Assembly: GCF_037975245.1 (NCBI RefSeq)
Contig: NC_092575.1
Coordinates: 16,197,310 to 16,261,309 of the forward strand
Origin: Apostichopus japonicus
Taxonomy: Eukaryota; Echinodermata; Holothuroidea; Aspidochirotida; Stichopodidae
DNA: 64,000 nucleotides
Reading direction: 5' to 3'
How positions within the stretch are numbered: position 1 is the first letter of the stretch; every line of letters starts with the position of its first letter. Below are positions 52,230 through 63,456 of the stretch, piece after piece. The notes below the pieces were generated by a model that saw nothing but the letters and a program-made list of their open reading frames with translations, was not told the origin of the DNA and made no database searches. A program made the position numbers and the translations under genes.

Positions 52230-52660
52230 AAGGTAGGGGTGAAATCGTTAATTACCAAACCAATGGTTATTTAGTTATAACATATTTCACAAAAATGTCA
52301 AGGCTGCGCGGATGTACATTGCGAGCATGTCGTGTTTCCAAAATAATGAATAACACCACAAGTGTTTGCACTTATTCAGGCAGCTTTTTCTTTCTAATGT
52401 TTTTACTGTTTTCTTTTTCTTGGAAACGCAATGTATTGTTTTGCATTTATGAATAGACTAGAACTTTACGTGACCCAATGAAGTATTGAAAAGACTAACT
52501 ATAGTCTTTATATTTACCATTAACATGCAACAATTTGAATGGACTTTTTAATGTTTGTTACCAACACGGTCACGTATACTTTTTAAGTTTCAGCTTATTA
52601 TGACGTCATATAAGGAACCGAGAACTTCGGTGTTCTTTGAAAGTCTATTGTTTAATTAAT

Positions 52661-52800
52661 GAAAGGGAACCAATAACTGAAGGAAGGGCACCAACAGTTC
52701 AAGGAAGGGGCATCGACAGCTTAAGGAGGGGCATCGACAATTTAACGAGGGGTACCAACAATTAAAGTAGGGGCACTAACAACTTAAGGAAGGCGCACAA
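52661..52800. repeat. 21-bp tandem array, about seven units
   Basis: Units of the form AAGGAGGGGCATCGACAATTT start at 21 +/- 1 bp spacing. The GGG-C-A-C/T cores lie near 52665, 52686, 52708, 52729, 52750, 52771 and 52791. Units are diverged at several positions but the period is strict. Confidence 0.9.
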
Positions 52801-54375
52801 TACTCATGTCTTGTAACTTGTGAAGTGTTTTTACACATGATGATCGTGGCACAGATGAGGGGCACAGTTGTCTATACCGAGGGGGCACAGTCTCCTTGTT
52901 CCCCGGACTTGAAGCCTCATGTTTGAATATAGGCATGTTATGTATTAGCATCCGTATGGGGTAGGTGGAGGAGAGGAAGTTGAGAGGCTTGTCTGCCGAT
53001 ACTGTTCCCCGCGTTAACCTGTCAAGAGACATGTTTTACAACATGTCCTTTGTGAAGAGAAATTACAGCTGTTTCAGTCTCCACTCTTCAAAAGGTCACT
53101 GGTCACTTGACTATGAGCAAAGCACTGTGCTGTCTCTGTATATAGCATCACTACAGTATACGATAGTCAGTCTGTGGTAGTCATTATCATTCTGTGACAA
53201 TCCACCGACAACCTTCCGAGATAATACACGTTGTATGTACTTCATGTATGCGTCTGTATGCGTATGTATATTTATTCCGAATCATTAAACGGCTCACTGT
53301 CCAAACAAACGCCTAAGTACTGTACATGTGTTTCAAACTAATGTTTATGCTTTGGTGCCTTTTTTCCCCTTTTGTGTCATAGCTTAATTTCCCTCTTTTG
53401 TTTTCTTTTTACGAGCTTCTATAATGATTATCTGAAAGTGACTTTGACCATTATGGTGAGAATGATTTATTGACAATATAACGTTGTACTCTCCTCATTT
53501 TTATGGTTTATAAATTACTATGTAGTAAGAGTAGCCATGCAACCTTTTCTCTTGATAACGAAAGTAGTATATACTCTGAATAACACATCATCAGTTATAA
53601 TAGGATAAAAAACGTATGACCTGTAGGTCAAAGGTTAGACTATCCATCTGACTTTTTTTTTTACGCAGAGTATGTTGCCAATGTTCTGAACAATTAACAT
53701 TGTCTGGACAATTAAATCTGTCAGAATCGAATTTACTCAATACATAATCAATAAGTAATCGATAATTATGAGTAATACATAATACTATATAGGTGCGTTA
53801 GCGTGATAAGTTATGTATGCTTTGTACGAGAAAAAAAAATCGGTGTATATCATGTTTAGTCAACTTGTTGACGACCTAAAGACCAAACACCGATAAACTG
53901 CTTTAAATGTTAGGGGCATTATGTAGGTAGGTGTATTAACTAAATTTACATTTCGAGGTGTAATATATGCGATAAGCAAACATTCCATGGAGTTCAGTGT
54001 TTTCAGAGCCGAGATCTGGAAAGATTATTCTGTTCAATACAAAAGCAAAGAAGAAGTTGGTTCATGAAGGAAGTAAGTAATACCACCAATGGTGGAAGTA
54101 TAGGGTTGTGAAAGGTGAGGGAACATTACACTGTTTAACACCCCACCCCACCCCTGGCAATGCAGATATCGGAAAACAATGGTCCAACCTTTAGAGACAT
54201 GTATATTGTTATGAGGGCCCTCGTCCCCACACCCTCCCCACCCGACACTCCCACCCACCCTCACATTGTACATAATAATGCCAACATTTATTCTCACTCG
54301 TTTCGTTCACTGTGTTTACTTTGTGAATAGTTCAAGAATTTTGTCTGGTAGAAGCCTATGAGACTCTACTCAACC

Positions 54376-54602
54376 GGTGCTGTGGCCGAGTGGATAATGG
54401 TGGTGGCAATTGAAGCAATGAGGCTTTAGCAATCGGGAGGTTCCGGGTTCGATAATGAAATGACTTTCTAAATTGAAAAGATTCCAAATTTGAGTTGGAA
54501 GCCACCCGACGTGTAAGTTGTAATCCATAAGCCCTTGCGGGTTTCTCCCACATTTGTGGTCGCTTTAGTGTCGTAAAAGTAACTGCTGGTTATGGTTGTT
54601 AT
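54376..54602 (+). mobile_element. tRNA-Ser-headed SINE
   Basis: The head has A-box GTGGCCGAGTGG, an anticodon loop ATTGAAG (TGA, serine), a long variable arm and a decayed B-box GGGTTCGATA. The body runs through CGTGTAAGTTGTAATCC and CCCTTGCGGGTTTCTCC. It lies inside the intron of the minus-strand gene, in opposite orientation. The tRNA arms are too decayed for a functional gene. Confidence 0.78.
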
Positions 54603-56035
54603 TTCTCTGTGATAGCCGTCTTGCCTGTCCTAGTATGGTAGATTTCACACAAGTACAAAATACTAGTAAAATGACATCAAAATGATACCTTTAGCTATAT
54701 TTCTCTGTATACGTTGGTTATAGTACGTTACTGAGCTAGAAAACTCGTCGTGGATACAAACAGGGGACATTTTGGAATATTTGGGGGCAGATTATCGTTC
54801 AGTGAAGGGGTCTTTAATTTAAATCCCTGGTTGTAGTAAGACCTCCATCCGCCAATCAAAAGCACGAAATCTGTTGTCTGCCCATATGACAGACACCACT
54901 TACAGTTTTGCATCTGTTTGCCAACAAAGTCCTAAAATAATGTAAACTTTAAGGTTAAATGTTTGACCTATCCATGACAATTTATTACCTCGTCTGTCAA
55001 GCTTGTCGGAATGAACTGCACCGAGTGTCAATAGCTAAAATATCCAATCGTGGGTACATTTGGTAACATTTGTATATATAAACACAGATTGTTTATGAAG
55101 CAGCTGCTGTCCTCCAGCTCCCAGATTAGTGTAACCATTGAGGTTTTACCTCCATGGTGTAACATTTGCTTCTTTATCACTCAAGTGTCTACATAAGCAT
55201 AAACAATTTGACAACGTCATACTCTGTTGAATTAAATTCACAATGATGTTTTAACAGCTCGATAATTTTCGAAGCCTGTGGCATATTCTTGGCCCTACAA
55301 TGGTTTCGCGGCCAGGAGCAATATATAAAGAGGCTATCCTAATTTGCATTGACGAATCGGGGCGAACTCGTAGTTGTTGCTGTCGTTAAATATGAAGCAA
55401 TTACCATCCATTTGTCCTGCTTCCAAAATTCTTTTCGACCCTGTGATAGTGAAAGTTTTGTCAAACCAGGGAGCTAAAAGGTCAAACGTTAACATATATA
55501 TTGTCTGAATTACTCCCCCTTTTTCTACAGTTTATGTAATCAAAGAAAGCACCAGAACTTACATACACTTTAACGTTTAAAAGATTTACACTTATAAACC
55601 ATTTATTACTATATAGTATAAGATTCAAATATCTTTGTTTTCACTTATATGACACTAGACCCCATGAGTTTTTACCGATATTAATACTGCGGTTTATATA
55701 GGTTTCCTTGAGCTCAACGATGTAAGATGAAACTTGAAAACCGGTAATGTCTTATTAAAAGCCGGAACGGTCATCCCAGCACATGTGGTGTATTGAAGTA
55801 ATTAAATCCAATTATATAAGCTATGTGACATACTATCCTGTAAAAGTAATCAGGAAATTAAGCTGTGAAGTCATGTTCAACGAGGGCACTGAGGGAGGGG
55901 GGAGGGGGGGGGTCTAAAAACACACAATCGAATGTTGACGGTTACTAAGTGTTGTATAAAAAGTCATACATTGAGTCACTAATTTACCAAATGGAAAGAC
56001 TCGTGCAAATTGTAAATGCTTTTATCCCTGCAGGT

Positions 56036-56295
56036 GATTCGAGTAACGAGTAAATTTCCTGTAAAGCCTCGACTTGAACTCGGGCACTCGTTACACCTCT
56101 ATAGGACTCGGTTCAACCCTGGCTGACTCGTTACCACTGTGGAACTCGTAATGACTTTGGAATTCGTTTCACATTTTGGGACTTGTCACAGCTTTAGCCA
56201 ATTGCTACGTTGGTTGCTCGTCACAACTTTGGGACTCGTTACAAAATTGACACTCATTACGACTCTGACTCGTTACAACTAGTTATGACTTGTTA
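56036..56295. repeat. Degenerate ~20-bp ACTCGTTAC array
   Basis: Variants of ACTCGTTACAACTTTGG recur about every 15-22 bp (ACTCGGTTCAACC, ACTCGTTACCACTG, ACTCGTAATGACTTTGG, ACTTGTCACAGCTTT and so on), about a dozen copies. Divergence is high, so the array is old. Confidence 0.75.
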
Positions 56296-56583
56296 TCCCT
56301 TTGTAACACATTATAACCCTTAGACTGATAACTTAAAACCTTATCAGGCAGTATCTTACTTATTTGAAGCATGTGCATGTGAGGAAGGAATGACAGTTAG
56401 GCCTAACGGGCAGTAGAAAAAGATAAACTAATACTTTACCCATAAGCAGTACGTACCGTGTATCTTATACGCCCAGAGCCTATACGACATGACAGGGTAA
56501 TAATATCCAAGGGCGATGATGTAATGCAATCCATCCCGCCCCTCGCCCTAACCGCCCCCCACACCCCTCGTGATGCATCTATT

Positions 56584-56942
56584 CAGTGGCGTAGGAAGGT
56601 ACTTTTGAGTGGGGGGCTGAAGACTGATGGCCGGCCTGGGGAGGGTCTAAGGGGAGGGGGTGTCCCCCTTCCCTTTGGATTTTTTTTGCATATCCAGGTG
56701 GCCTCAGATGCAATTTGGTGCAATATAGCACACTTCAACACCCACTTCATTTTGTAAATAATTTTGCATTTTCACCTGGCCTTAGATGCAATTTGGTGCT
56801 CCAAATGAGATTTTTTTCTCATTTGGAAATGAAAAAGGGGTTTTCTGACTTGCGAAGCGGGGGGGGGGGCGGAATGATACTTCCGCCCCATCATATTTTT
56901 GCTGGCGCCCCCAGCCCCCCGCCCCCGGTTCCTACGCCCTTG
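56584..56942. mobile_element. hAT-type MITE, family B copy 2
   Basis: A 359-bp element with left end CAGTGGCGTAGGAAGG and right end TTCCTACGCCCTTG. It is flanked by CATCTATT (56576-56583) and CATCCATT (56943-56950), an 8-bp duplication with one mismatch. It is the inverted counterpart of 25688-26100, and the two align over their full length with some indels in the G/C runs. It sits in the intron of the 50-58 kb gene. Confidence 0.92.
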
Positions 56943-58272
56943 CATCCATTGACTCTACATTCATTCAGTCTCGAATCGGAACTTTTCCTTGTTTTCGACC
57001 TTGTTTTCTTCATTATTTGAAAATTAAACTTGAACCCAGCCTCACATGAGGTTCATTTTTGGAGAAGCCTATATTAGGACAAAATTGTTCCAAGTATTTA
57101 GAAAAATCAAAGCATCGAATCCTTTCCCTTTATAACACAACAAAAGAAGGGTTGAAGACCATAACGATATATATATATAATCATAATAGAGCAAAAATTA
57201 CATAATTTTTCCTTGACAAATTGAAAGTTATTGCGAAAATAAAATTATAAACTATGGACCTATGCAAGAAAAAAAAAACATAACTACTATACTATATATC
57301 TGCATACAACAAAATCAAATTTGTTATAAATATCTAAACCTTTAAAAGTGAAAGTATATGATTAAGTTTCAAACCGATAGTTTTGCTACGTATGAGGTCT
57401 CTAAGGCGCCCGAGGGGGGGACCAATTCATAATCCGGTGCAAGGTTTCATAGGTGTCACAAAAACATTTTTCTTGTTCACAGAAATTGACAATATGTGGA
57501 TAATATTACAGAATAAGCTCTCCGGGCAGGTTGGAAGTTGGTAAGATGTGTGTCTTGCATTAAGGCAGCATCGACTCGTGGGAAATCTCTGGCTAGCATT
57601 TCCCTACGGCTATGGCCAAATATAATATGGGAAGTTACACAAAATGTCAAATTCCACTAAAAATGTATATTCTTTTGACTTTCAGCCATACCTATACGAA
57701 TTTTTTTTTTGTGTGGAAAAGGGAGCTTTAGGGATTACATGTAGACTACTTGTCTTTAAACTGCAGAAGTATGGCGAACTTTTTCACGCGCTATACGCTG
57801 CTAGTAACGCGTGCTTCACCATGCAGTTTGTTGCATAATGCTTTCTTTGGAAGAAGGGGAGGGGGGCAAAAGTGTGATGGGGTGGTTTACCCCTTCAGCA
57901 GGAAGCCTCACAGATACGTCATTATGGTTTACTCTCACCCCCACCCCCCCCCCATAAAAAAAATAAAGTACAAAAATTGCTTCAAATCTATCAATTATTC
58001 AAACCTGAAGCCACAACGGAATTCTTTCCCATAATGATAGATTCAAACAATAAAAGTAGAGTCTCAAAGACTTCATATCTCGATGTTAAATTATACTTAT
58101 TGTCAATAGTATTCTTGCTTACTATTTTTCTCATCTATTCTAGGTTAGCATAATGCATGATCGATACAAGTCGACAACAGTGAAGATCTCACCGGTAAGA
58201 TCGTGTAATTATAACATCAACATATATTAGAAGTGTTCTACCGTACATAGGCTAATCCGATGACTGTCTTAC

Positions 58273-58389
58273 CTCTGTGTTGTCATTGATATCCTTTTTG
58301 AAAAGGGACAAATCGTCTTCACTAGGAAATGAGATTATCCTAGGAGGCAGATAAGCCGTACTCCAATGTTTCCTCTGTACAACAACCAT
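58273..58389 (-). CDS. First coding exon of the uncharacterised gene
   Basis: Encodes 39 residues from ATG at 58389 (MVVVQRKHWSTAYLPPRI to ...NDNTE) and ends at GAG|GTAAGA, a near-consensus donor, in phase 0. This matches the phase of the exon at 50516-50037. The ATG has A at -3 and G at +4, a good eukaryotic context, and a TATA box 52-61 bp upstream. The frame stays open a further 46 codons upstream to a TAA at 58530-58528 but has no ATG there, so this is the likeliest start. The product would be 198 residues. Without a transcript, extra exons between these two cannot be excluded. Confidence 0.65.
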
Positions 58390-58440
58390 ACTGGATGTTA
58401 CTTTTCCAACGAAAATCCCGAACAATTTTTTTGATACAGG

Positions 58441-58450
58441 CTTATATATA
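58441..58450 (-). promoter_or_regulatory. TATA box
   Basis: The minus strand reads TATATATAAG. Start of transcription about 30 bp downstream would fall near 58412-58420 and give a 5' UTR of only 25-30 bases before the ATG at 58389. The position fits well, but TATA-like words are common in this AT-rich DNA. Confidence 0.45.
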
Positions 58451-58530
58451 GCTCGTGCACATGCAACACCGAACGAACTAAATTGCACGTAGGAACTTCC
58501 GTATCGAGTATAAATGTTCACCGAACGTTA

Positions 58531-59868
58531 ATGCTCACACACTGTTCGCTAAACTTCCGTCAAATATAAATATTTGAAGCAAATAGCTTACTGATTATGG
58601 ACAAACACTAATAATGTCTGCTCTAGAATGATCTTTAAACCTATATAGCAGCTGCCCACAAGTGGTAAATGTTATCTCTCCTCCTCCTCGCGGGAAAGAA
58701 AATATTAGGCGATTCAATATAGTGAAGTTATTATGTAGCGTATACGGTGCTGTACCATTTGTATCATATCCATTGACGAGATAGAAGGGGGGAAAAAACT
58801 ATGTAATCAAAATAGCAGTAACGTCAATGGGAAAGTATACGTGCCCTTGTAAAGCCACGGTGTTACACACGCGCTGGTTCACACACAATGGCTTAGGCGT
58901 CAATAGTTTTATGTCTAGTCAACAATATACTCGAACAATGGCAACAGATATGAAATAACGACATAAAGAGAGCTCAACAGATATATATGTGATCTGCACT
59001 AGCAACGTTTAGAAATAATCCGCTGTTTAATCGCGAGAGATCAAGGAGCAAGCGCGACTGAGCAAAACGCATATCAACAGATGTTTATTTTTGAGTGATC
59101 ATATTTTGTTTAAGAGATAAGGCAATGGTAATGGAGATTTGTCTACGGTAGCTTTAGTTCTCCATTTAAGCAAGCAAATACGGTTTCAACAAATGTTGTT
59201 AGAATGGACATTTATACTATGTATCTTTTCCATAGTGAAAACGTAAATAAGAAAAGTCGCAAGGAGTTAAGTGCGGTAAAGTTGGTGAATGGTTTTGTTT
59301 TACTTTCGAGCAAATGATTTTTGAACAATTTGGCAAGTTATTCGTTTATAAACATTCGTGCAATTTGAAGGGCAAGTAGACACAGTGGAATTATCATTTA
59401 AAAAAAATATATTGTTATATGTGGCTTATGCCAGGGCATGCAGTTTATGACAGGGTTTAAGGTTCGGGCATGGAAGTATTATCCTGTGTAATAATTTCAT
59501 TGAAAATCAGTTCTTTGTTTAATGTTAACTTCCTTAAGACGGTATTTTGTATAGGCCTATATGGTTACCAAACCTCCATTAACTGGTACTGTGCGTTTCA
59601 CGTGTACACAAGGAACGGGACTTAACAATGAAATGTGTGAAATAGCGGTTAATAGACAGCCATCGTGCCGAGAAGAATTCCTTTGTCTTTCATTTATGTT
59701 TACGAGAAGTCGATTGTACGTACTGGTGTCGAAATGGATTTTTCGGGGGTTATAGTCAGGTGATTCAGTAAAAATTCAGTGTTAAAGGGGACATATGCAC
59801 CAACGGTTCCATATAAAAGAATCCGGAGACACAGAACAATATACGGGATTAACAATAGACTGTGCACG
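58531..59868. other. Upstream of the gene, no further gene seen
   Basis: The flank of the minus-strand gene. No CpG-rich block, no recognised element and no convincing exon. Confidence 0.4.
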
Positions 59869-59906
59869 ACGTAGGTTGCTGTCATATATATGACAGCAAC
59901 CTACGT
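59869..59906. repeat. 38-bp perfect palindrome
   Basis: Two 19-bp arms, ACGTAGGTTGCTGTCATAT and its exact complement, meet with no spacer. The non-TA part of each arm is complex sequence, so chance is very unlikely. It borders the TA-rich block at 59913-60118. Confidence 0.97.
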
Positions 59907-59912
59907 ATGTAT

Positions 59913-59956
59913 TGTATATATACATATATATACACACATATATGTTTTGTTCAATA

Positions 59957-60005
<49 letters not shown>

Positions 60006-60118
60006 GTATATATATATATATTTATATACATATAAATATATACATACATATATATATGTAATACATATATATATATATAGCCTATATATATATATAGCCT
60101 ATATATATATACGTATTA
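59913..60118. repeat. Imperfect (TA)n block
   Basis: TA repeats with TACATA/TGTATA variants and two copies of ATATATATAGCCTATATATA near 60073-60110. Confidence 0.95.
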
Positions 60119-60861
60119 CATAAACACATGACACAGGTACAGCAAACAAGACACGACATAAACAAACACACGTTCGCACTGGAGATGTTGCGAGGGCGTA
60201 GTTTAAGTTTAACTTGTTAGCCATCATTGGACAGTTTGGTTAATTGGTGCTAAAGGTGAGCAAATCGGAGTGTTTAAACATTGTTGGCAAATTAAAATTC
60301 CTGTCTCTCGATGCCAATAAATCACTGGCCAATCTGGTCTGGTGATGAGGGAGGCGTTCAAATCTTTAATGGTTTGTAAAAGATTCCGTAAGAATTGCTG
60401 TCATTCACGCGCTCAAACTTTTCTTATCGAAAACATAAGGTCTGTATCACCGAAGATCGCTATCACAAAACTCGATCTGCCGCCCCCCTCAGGCAGTTAT
60501 GGCTGACAGGATATCACCCAGAAAATACTTAGGCAAATCCAGGTCAGAATATCTTCTCAGAAAACGCGTCAGCATTGAAATCTTATACTGATATGAATAT
60601 TCAGTGATACTCTGGGCTTACTGCGACTCACGTTTAGCCGATTTGAGAGAGATATAGAAGTCTCTAATAATGGTCCCATGATATTCAATCGTATTGACTT
60701 TTGTCCAGGTTCTTCCTATGTTAGTACTGTTGTGTGTACTCCAGTTGTGTAGTGAGTCCTTATTCGCACTAGTGTTCCAGCATAAATACCTACGATGTTT
60801 GTACTAGCCCTCGTCGATCTGTACTCGTACAAGAGGAATCAGTTCTTGTAGATATATATGT
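60119..60861. other. Intergenic, no gene seen
   Basis: Ordinary AT-rich DNA without exon signals. Confidence 0.4.
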
Positions 60862-60915
60862 GTATACAGGTGCGTATCCAGGGGGGGGGGCGTTGGGGGC
60901 GCGCGCCACCCGGGT

Positions 60916-61045
60916 AAGAAAAAGAGGAGAGAAAAAAAAGAGAAGAAAAAAGGAAAAAAAGAGGGGAAAAAGAGGAGGAGGAGAGGAAGGAAGGGAAAAG
61001 AAAAAGAAGAAAGAAGAAAGAGAGAAGAAGGAGAAAAGGAGGGAG
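60916..61045. repeat. 130-bp uninterrupted homopurine run
   Basis: Every base from 60916 to 61045 on the plus strand is A or G, with a mixed AAG/GGA/GAAA texture and no short strict period. It lies just inside the left end of the composite element. Mirror-like segments in it could form triplex (H-) DNA. Confidence 0.97.
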
Positions 61046-61439
61046 TAAAAGAAAAACGCGAAGACACCGGGAAGAGAAAGAGGAACAGTGACATCATTAC
61101 AGCGCTGAAGGGTATGCCATGTGACGGATCAATGATTTCGTAAAAGTGTGCCTCACTCTACCCCTTACACCGACAACTCCATTTTTTTTTACGTTTCCAT
61201 TTTCCTCTCTCACTAATGATCTATATATATACTTTATATGGTCTATCATAACGCGTGCGTAGAATTGTGCTATGAAACCAACTGTGGCTGGTCTCGAACT
61301 TGACCGTGTCGCCGGGGAACATGACGCATTTTGGGATGGGGGCGACCGCCCCCCCCCCCATTCAGCATTTTTTTAAATGATATCGCTAAGTAATTTCAAA
61401 ATAGAAAGTGCTTAGATGCAACTAACAAGGCCTGGGAAG

Positions 61440-61581
61440 GGTCATTTCCAGCGATCTGGGAGACATTTTCGGCCAAAATTTGCTTGTACGCTTCGCGCTA
61501 ACAAATGGTCCTGGGTAGTGCCATTTCCAGCGATCTGGGAGGCATTTTCGGCCAAAATTTTCTTGTACGCTTCGCGCCAAC
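61440..61581. repeat. Duplicated module, 80-bp spacing
   Basis: Two copies containing CATTTCCAGCGATCTGGGAG, CATTTTCGGCCAAAATTT and CTTGTACGCTTCGCG, at 61440-61501 and 61520-61581. A third lies at 62948-63011, with diverged versions in both family A MITEs (24218-24282 and 62237-62302). All but the first are followed by a word close to GGTGGCGCTCCGCTTAGAT. Confidence 0.9.
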
Positions 61582-62012
61582 CTATGGTGGCGCTACGCTT
61601 AGATAATTTGCCTACAGGCTTCGCCCCTCCCTTGTCAAATTCCTCGCTACACGCCTGTTCGAATTTGTAACGCAAACAGCAGATATCACATCATATCAGT
61701 GAGCATAAAAATGGCGTTCCAGGATGAAAATCCTCAAAACTGTCCGACTTGCCTGAAAAAATAACCAAAAATTTTCGCGCCCGAAGCGCGCGTTCAAAGT
61801 GTCAATGTCAATATCATATAAGCAAGCATCGGTTATTACATCGCATGCCATCATGTACCGTACGGTCCGTTCAAATTGCGCAGTATACCGCGGGATGCTA
61901 ATGTAAACAACGACATGTCTCATGTAGATGTATAAAAAGCATGGAGGTCCAATTATGTCAAAACCCTCTTTTACATTAGTAATGGCGAATTAGGGGCTGC
62001 ACCCCCGCCGCG

Positions 62013-62389
62013 CAGTGGCGGAGCGTCCATACGGTCAGGGGGCGGATGCGCCCCCTGACGGACTCAAATGGACTGCTGGCGCCTTTTTCAGCTCTTTACC
62101 ACTTTTTACTTATTCTAGATTATTGACTTTTTTATTGCGCTCTCATCTACTTATTGACATTTGTCACATTTTGTTGGTGTAATGTGGCGATGACACCCTA
62201 TTCTTCGTTTATCTGCAAATTAGCCAGGCCCTGAAAGGGTCATTTCCGAAGATCTAGGGTGTATCTTTACTCAAAATTTGTCTGTGCGCTACGCGCCAAC
62301 CAGTGGTGGCGCTCCGCTTAGATAGTGTCGAAAGCGCCCCTACAGACCATTCTCGCCCCTCCTGACCAATACCCCTAGCTCCGCCACTG
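62013..62389. mobile_element. hAT-type MITE, family A copy 2 (nested)
   Basis: A 377-bp element with ends CAGTGGCGGAGC / GCTCCGCCACTG, perfect 12-bp inverted repeats. It is flanked by a perfect 8-bp duplication CCGCCGCG at 62005-62012 and 62390-62397. It is full length compared with the copy at 23972-24372 and is inserted inside the composite element, so it is the younger of the two. Confidence 0.94.
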
Positions 62390-63185
62390 CCGCCGCGCCT
62401 CCTACGCCTATATGTGTAGTGTTCGGTTTCGGAAATATCTGCTATTTTTTCATTTCCTTCAACCAAGTTTTATAATAGCCGTTATAAGAGGTTTAATATT
62501 TGTACACCAATAAATTAACTCTGTCTGAATTTTCGAAAATTTCTGACCAACATTCTGCATCACACTTCCCTCTACTCGTGCAATTTTGACCGGTCTGTTA
62601 GGGGTTGAAGGTAGTTTTTCTATATTGGTTGTCCATAGATGAAATTTTGTACAACATTATGGGTATGTTTTGAAGTGAGTTTATTCACGAGAAATGTGAA
62701 TTTTCAAATTCTGAACAAATTTGGGGCTTAAAACCTTGAAAAGTGGGGCTGACGGGTATTGTGGGCCGCAACGTAGAATCACCTACAAAAGCAAAGACCC
62801 ACAGGACATGCGATCAGGTCGAACATGACGTGTGCCGGGTTGACAATCTTCAAAAAGGTTATGGATGGAGAAAAAAAAAACTATTAGGAAATACTTGGTT
62901 CTCAGGCCAAAAGTGTACATCTGGTTGGTCATTTCAAGCCCGAGAAGTGCCGTTTCCGGTGATCTGGGGGGGTATCAAAACCAGAAATTTTCTTGTACGC
63001 TGCGCGCCAACCGATGGTGGCGCTCCGCTTAGATAGTAATTCGCGCCCCCCGGGTTAGAAAATCCTGGATACGCGCCTGGTATAGGAATGTTGATGCAGG
63101 GTTAAGAACTCGGAGTCGCGTTTAGAGTCTTAGTGTACTTATACGCCTACCAAGGGGTTCTTAATTATACGTGTACTCAAGCCGT

Positions 63186-63456
63186 TGTGCTACAATTTAT
63201 AGTGTAGATACATATTAAGGAAAGTCATCCAAGATATAGCCTGGTTACGGAAATCAAACAACTTGATCCACTCTCAAACCGATTCCACTTTCATCGAGAC
63301 TATAATCGTATGACCGTGTCCCTTTAAGTGAGTTATCAAGATTCTGGTTCCCATAGAGATATATGAACAGCAACATCTGAATACAACGAATTAACACCAC
63401 TTCCAATCTATGTAGCCTAAGCCTTAGACAATATAACGTTCAACGTTAGATAATTA
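63186..63456 (-). mobile_element. U2-SINE relic in a duplicated segment, copy 2
   Basis: Aligns over its length with 43569-43853 in the same orientation, with scattered substitutions and small indels. It includes a diverged U2-SINE body (63218-63320) and about 130 bp beyond it. The two copies lie 19.6 kb apart. Confidence 0.8.

Larger units (their letters stand above)
50517..58272 (-). other. 7.76-kb intron
   Basis: The donor is GAG|GTAAGA and the acceptor TTGCAG|GTG. The intron contains (TA)n, a GA/G tract, a 21-bp tandem array, a tRNA-Ser-headed SINE, a ~20-bp degenerate array and a hAT MITE, each listed separately. The rest (50.6-51.8, 53.1-54.3, 54.6-56.0 and 57.0-58.2 kb) is AT-rich with no feature I can support. 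The exception is a possible cryptic or alternative exon at 54931-54728. Confidence 0.7.
60867..63079. mobile_element. Composite 2.2-kb TIR element
   Basis: The ends are CAGGTGCGTATCCAGG and CCTGGATACGCGCCTG, 16-bp inverted repeats with one mismatch. They are flanked by GTATA at 60862-60866 and 63080-63084 (5-bp direct repeats). Inside are a homopurine tract, copies of a ~62-bp module (61440-61501, 61520-61581, 62948-63011) and a nested hAT MITE (62013-62389). No transposase is visible. The 5-bp duplication is not the usual 8 bp of hAT, so the superfamily is open, although the shared module ties it to family A. Confidence 0.65.

Noticed and set aside
60804-61097. Ser/Phe/Leu-rich and Lys/Glu-rich frames
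   Set aside because: They are the two readings of the homopurine/homopyrimidine run.
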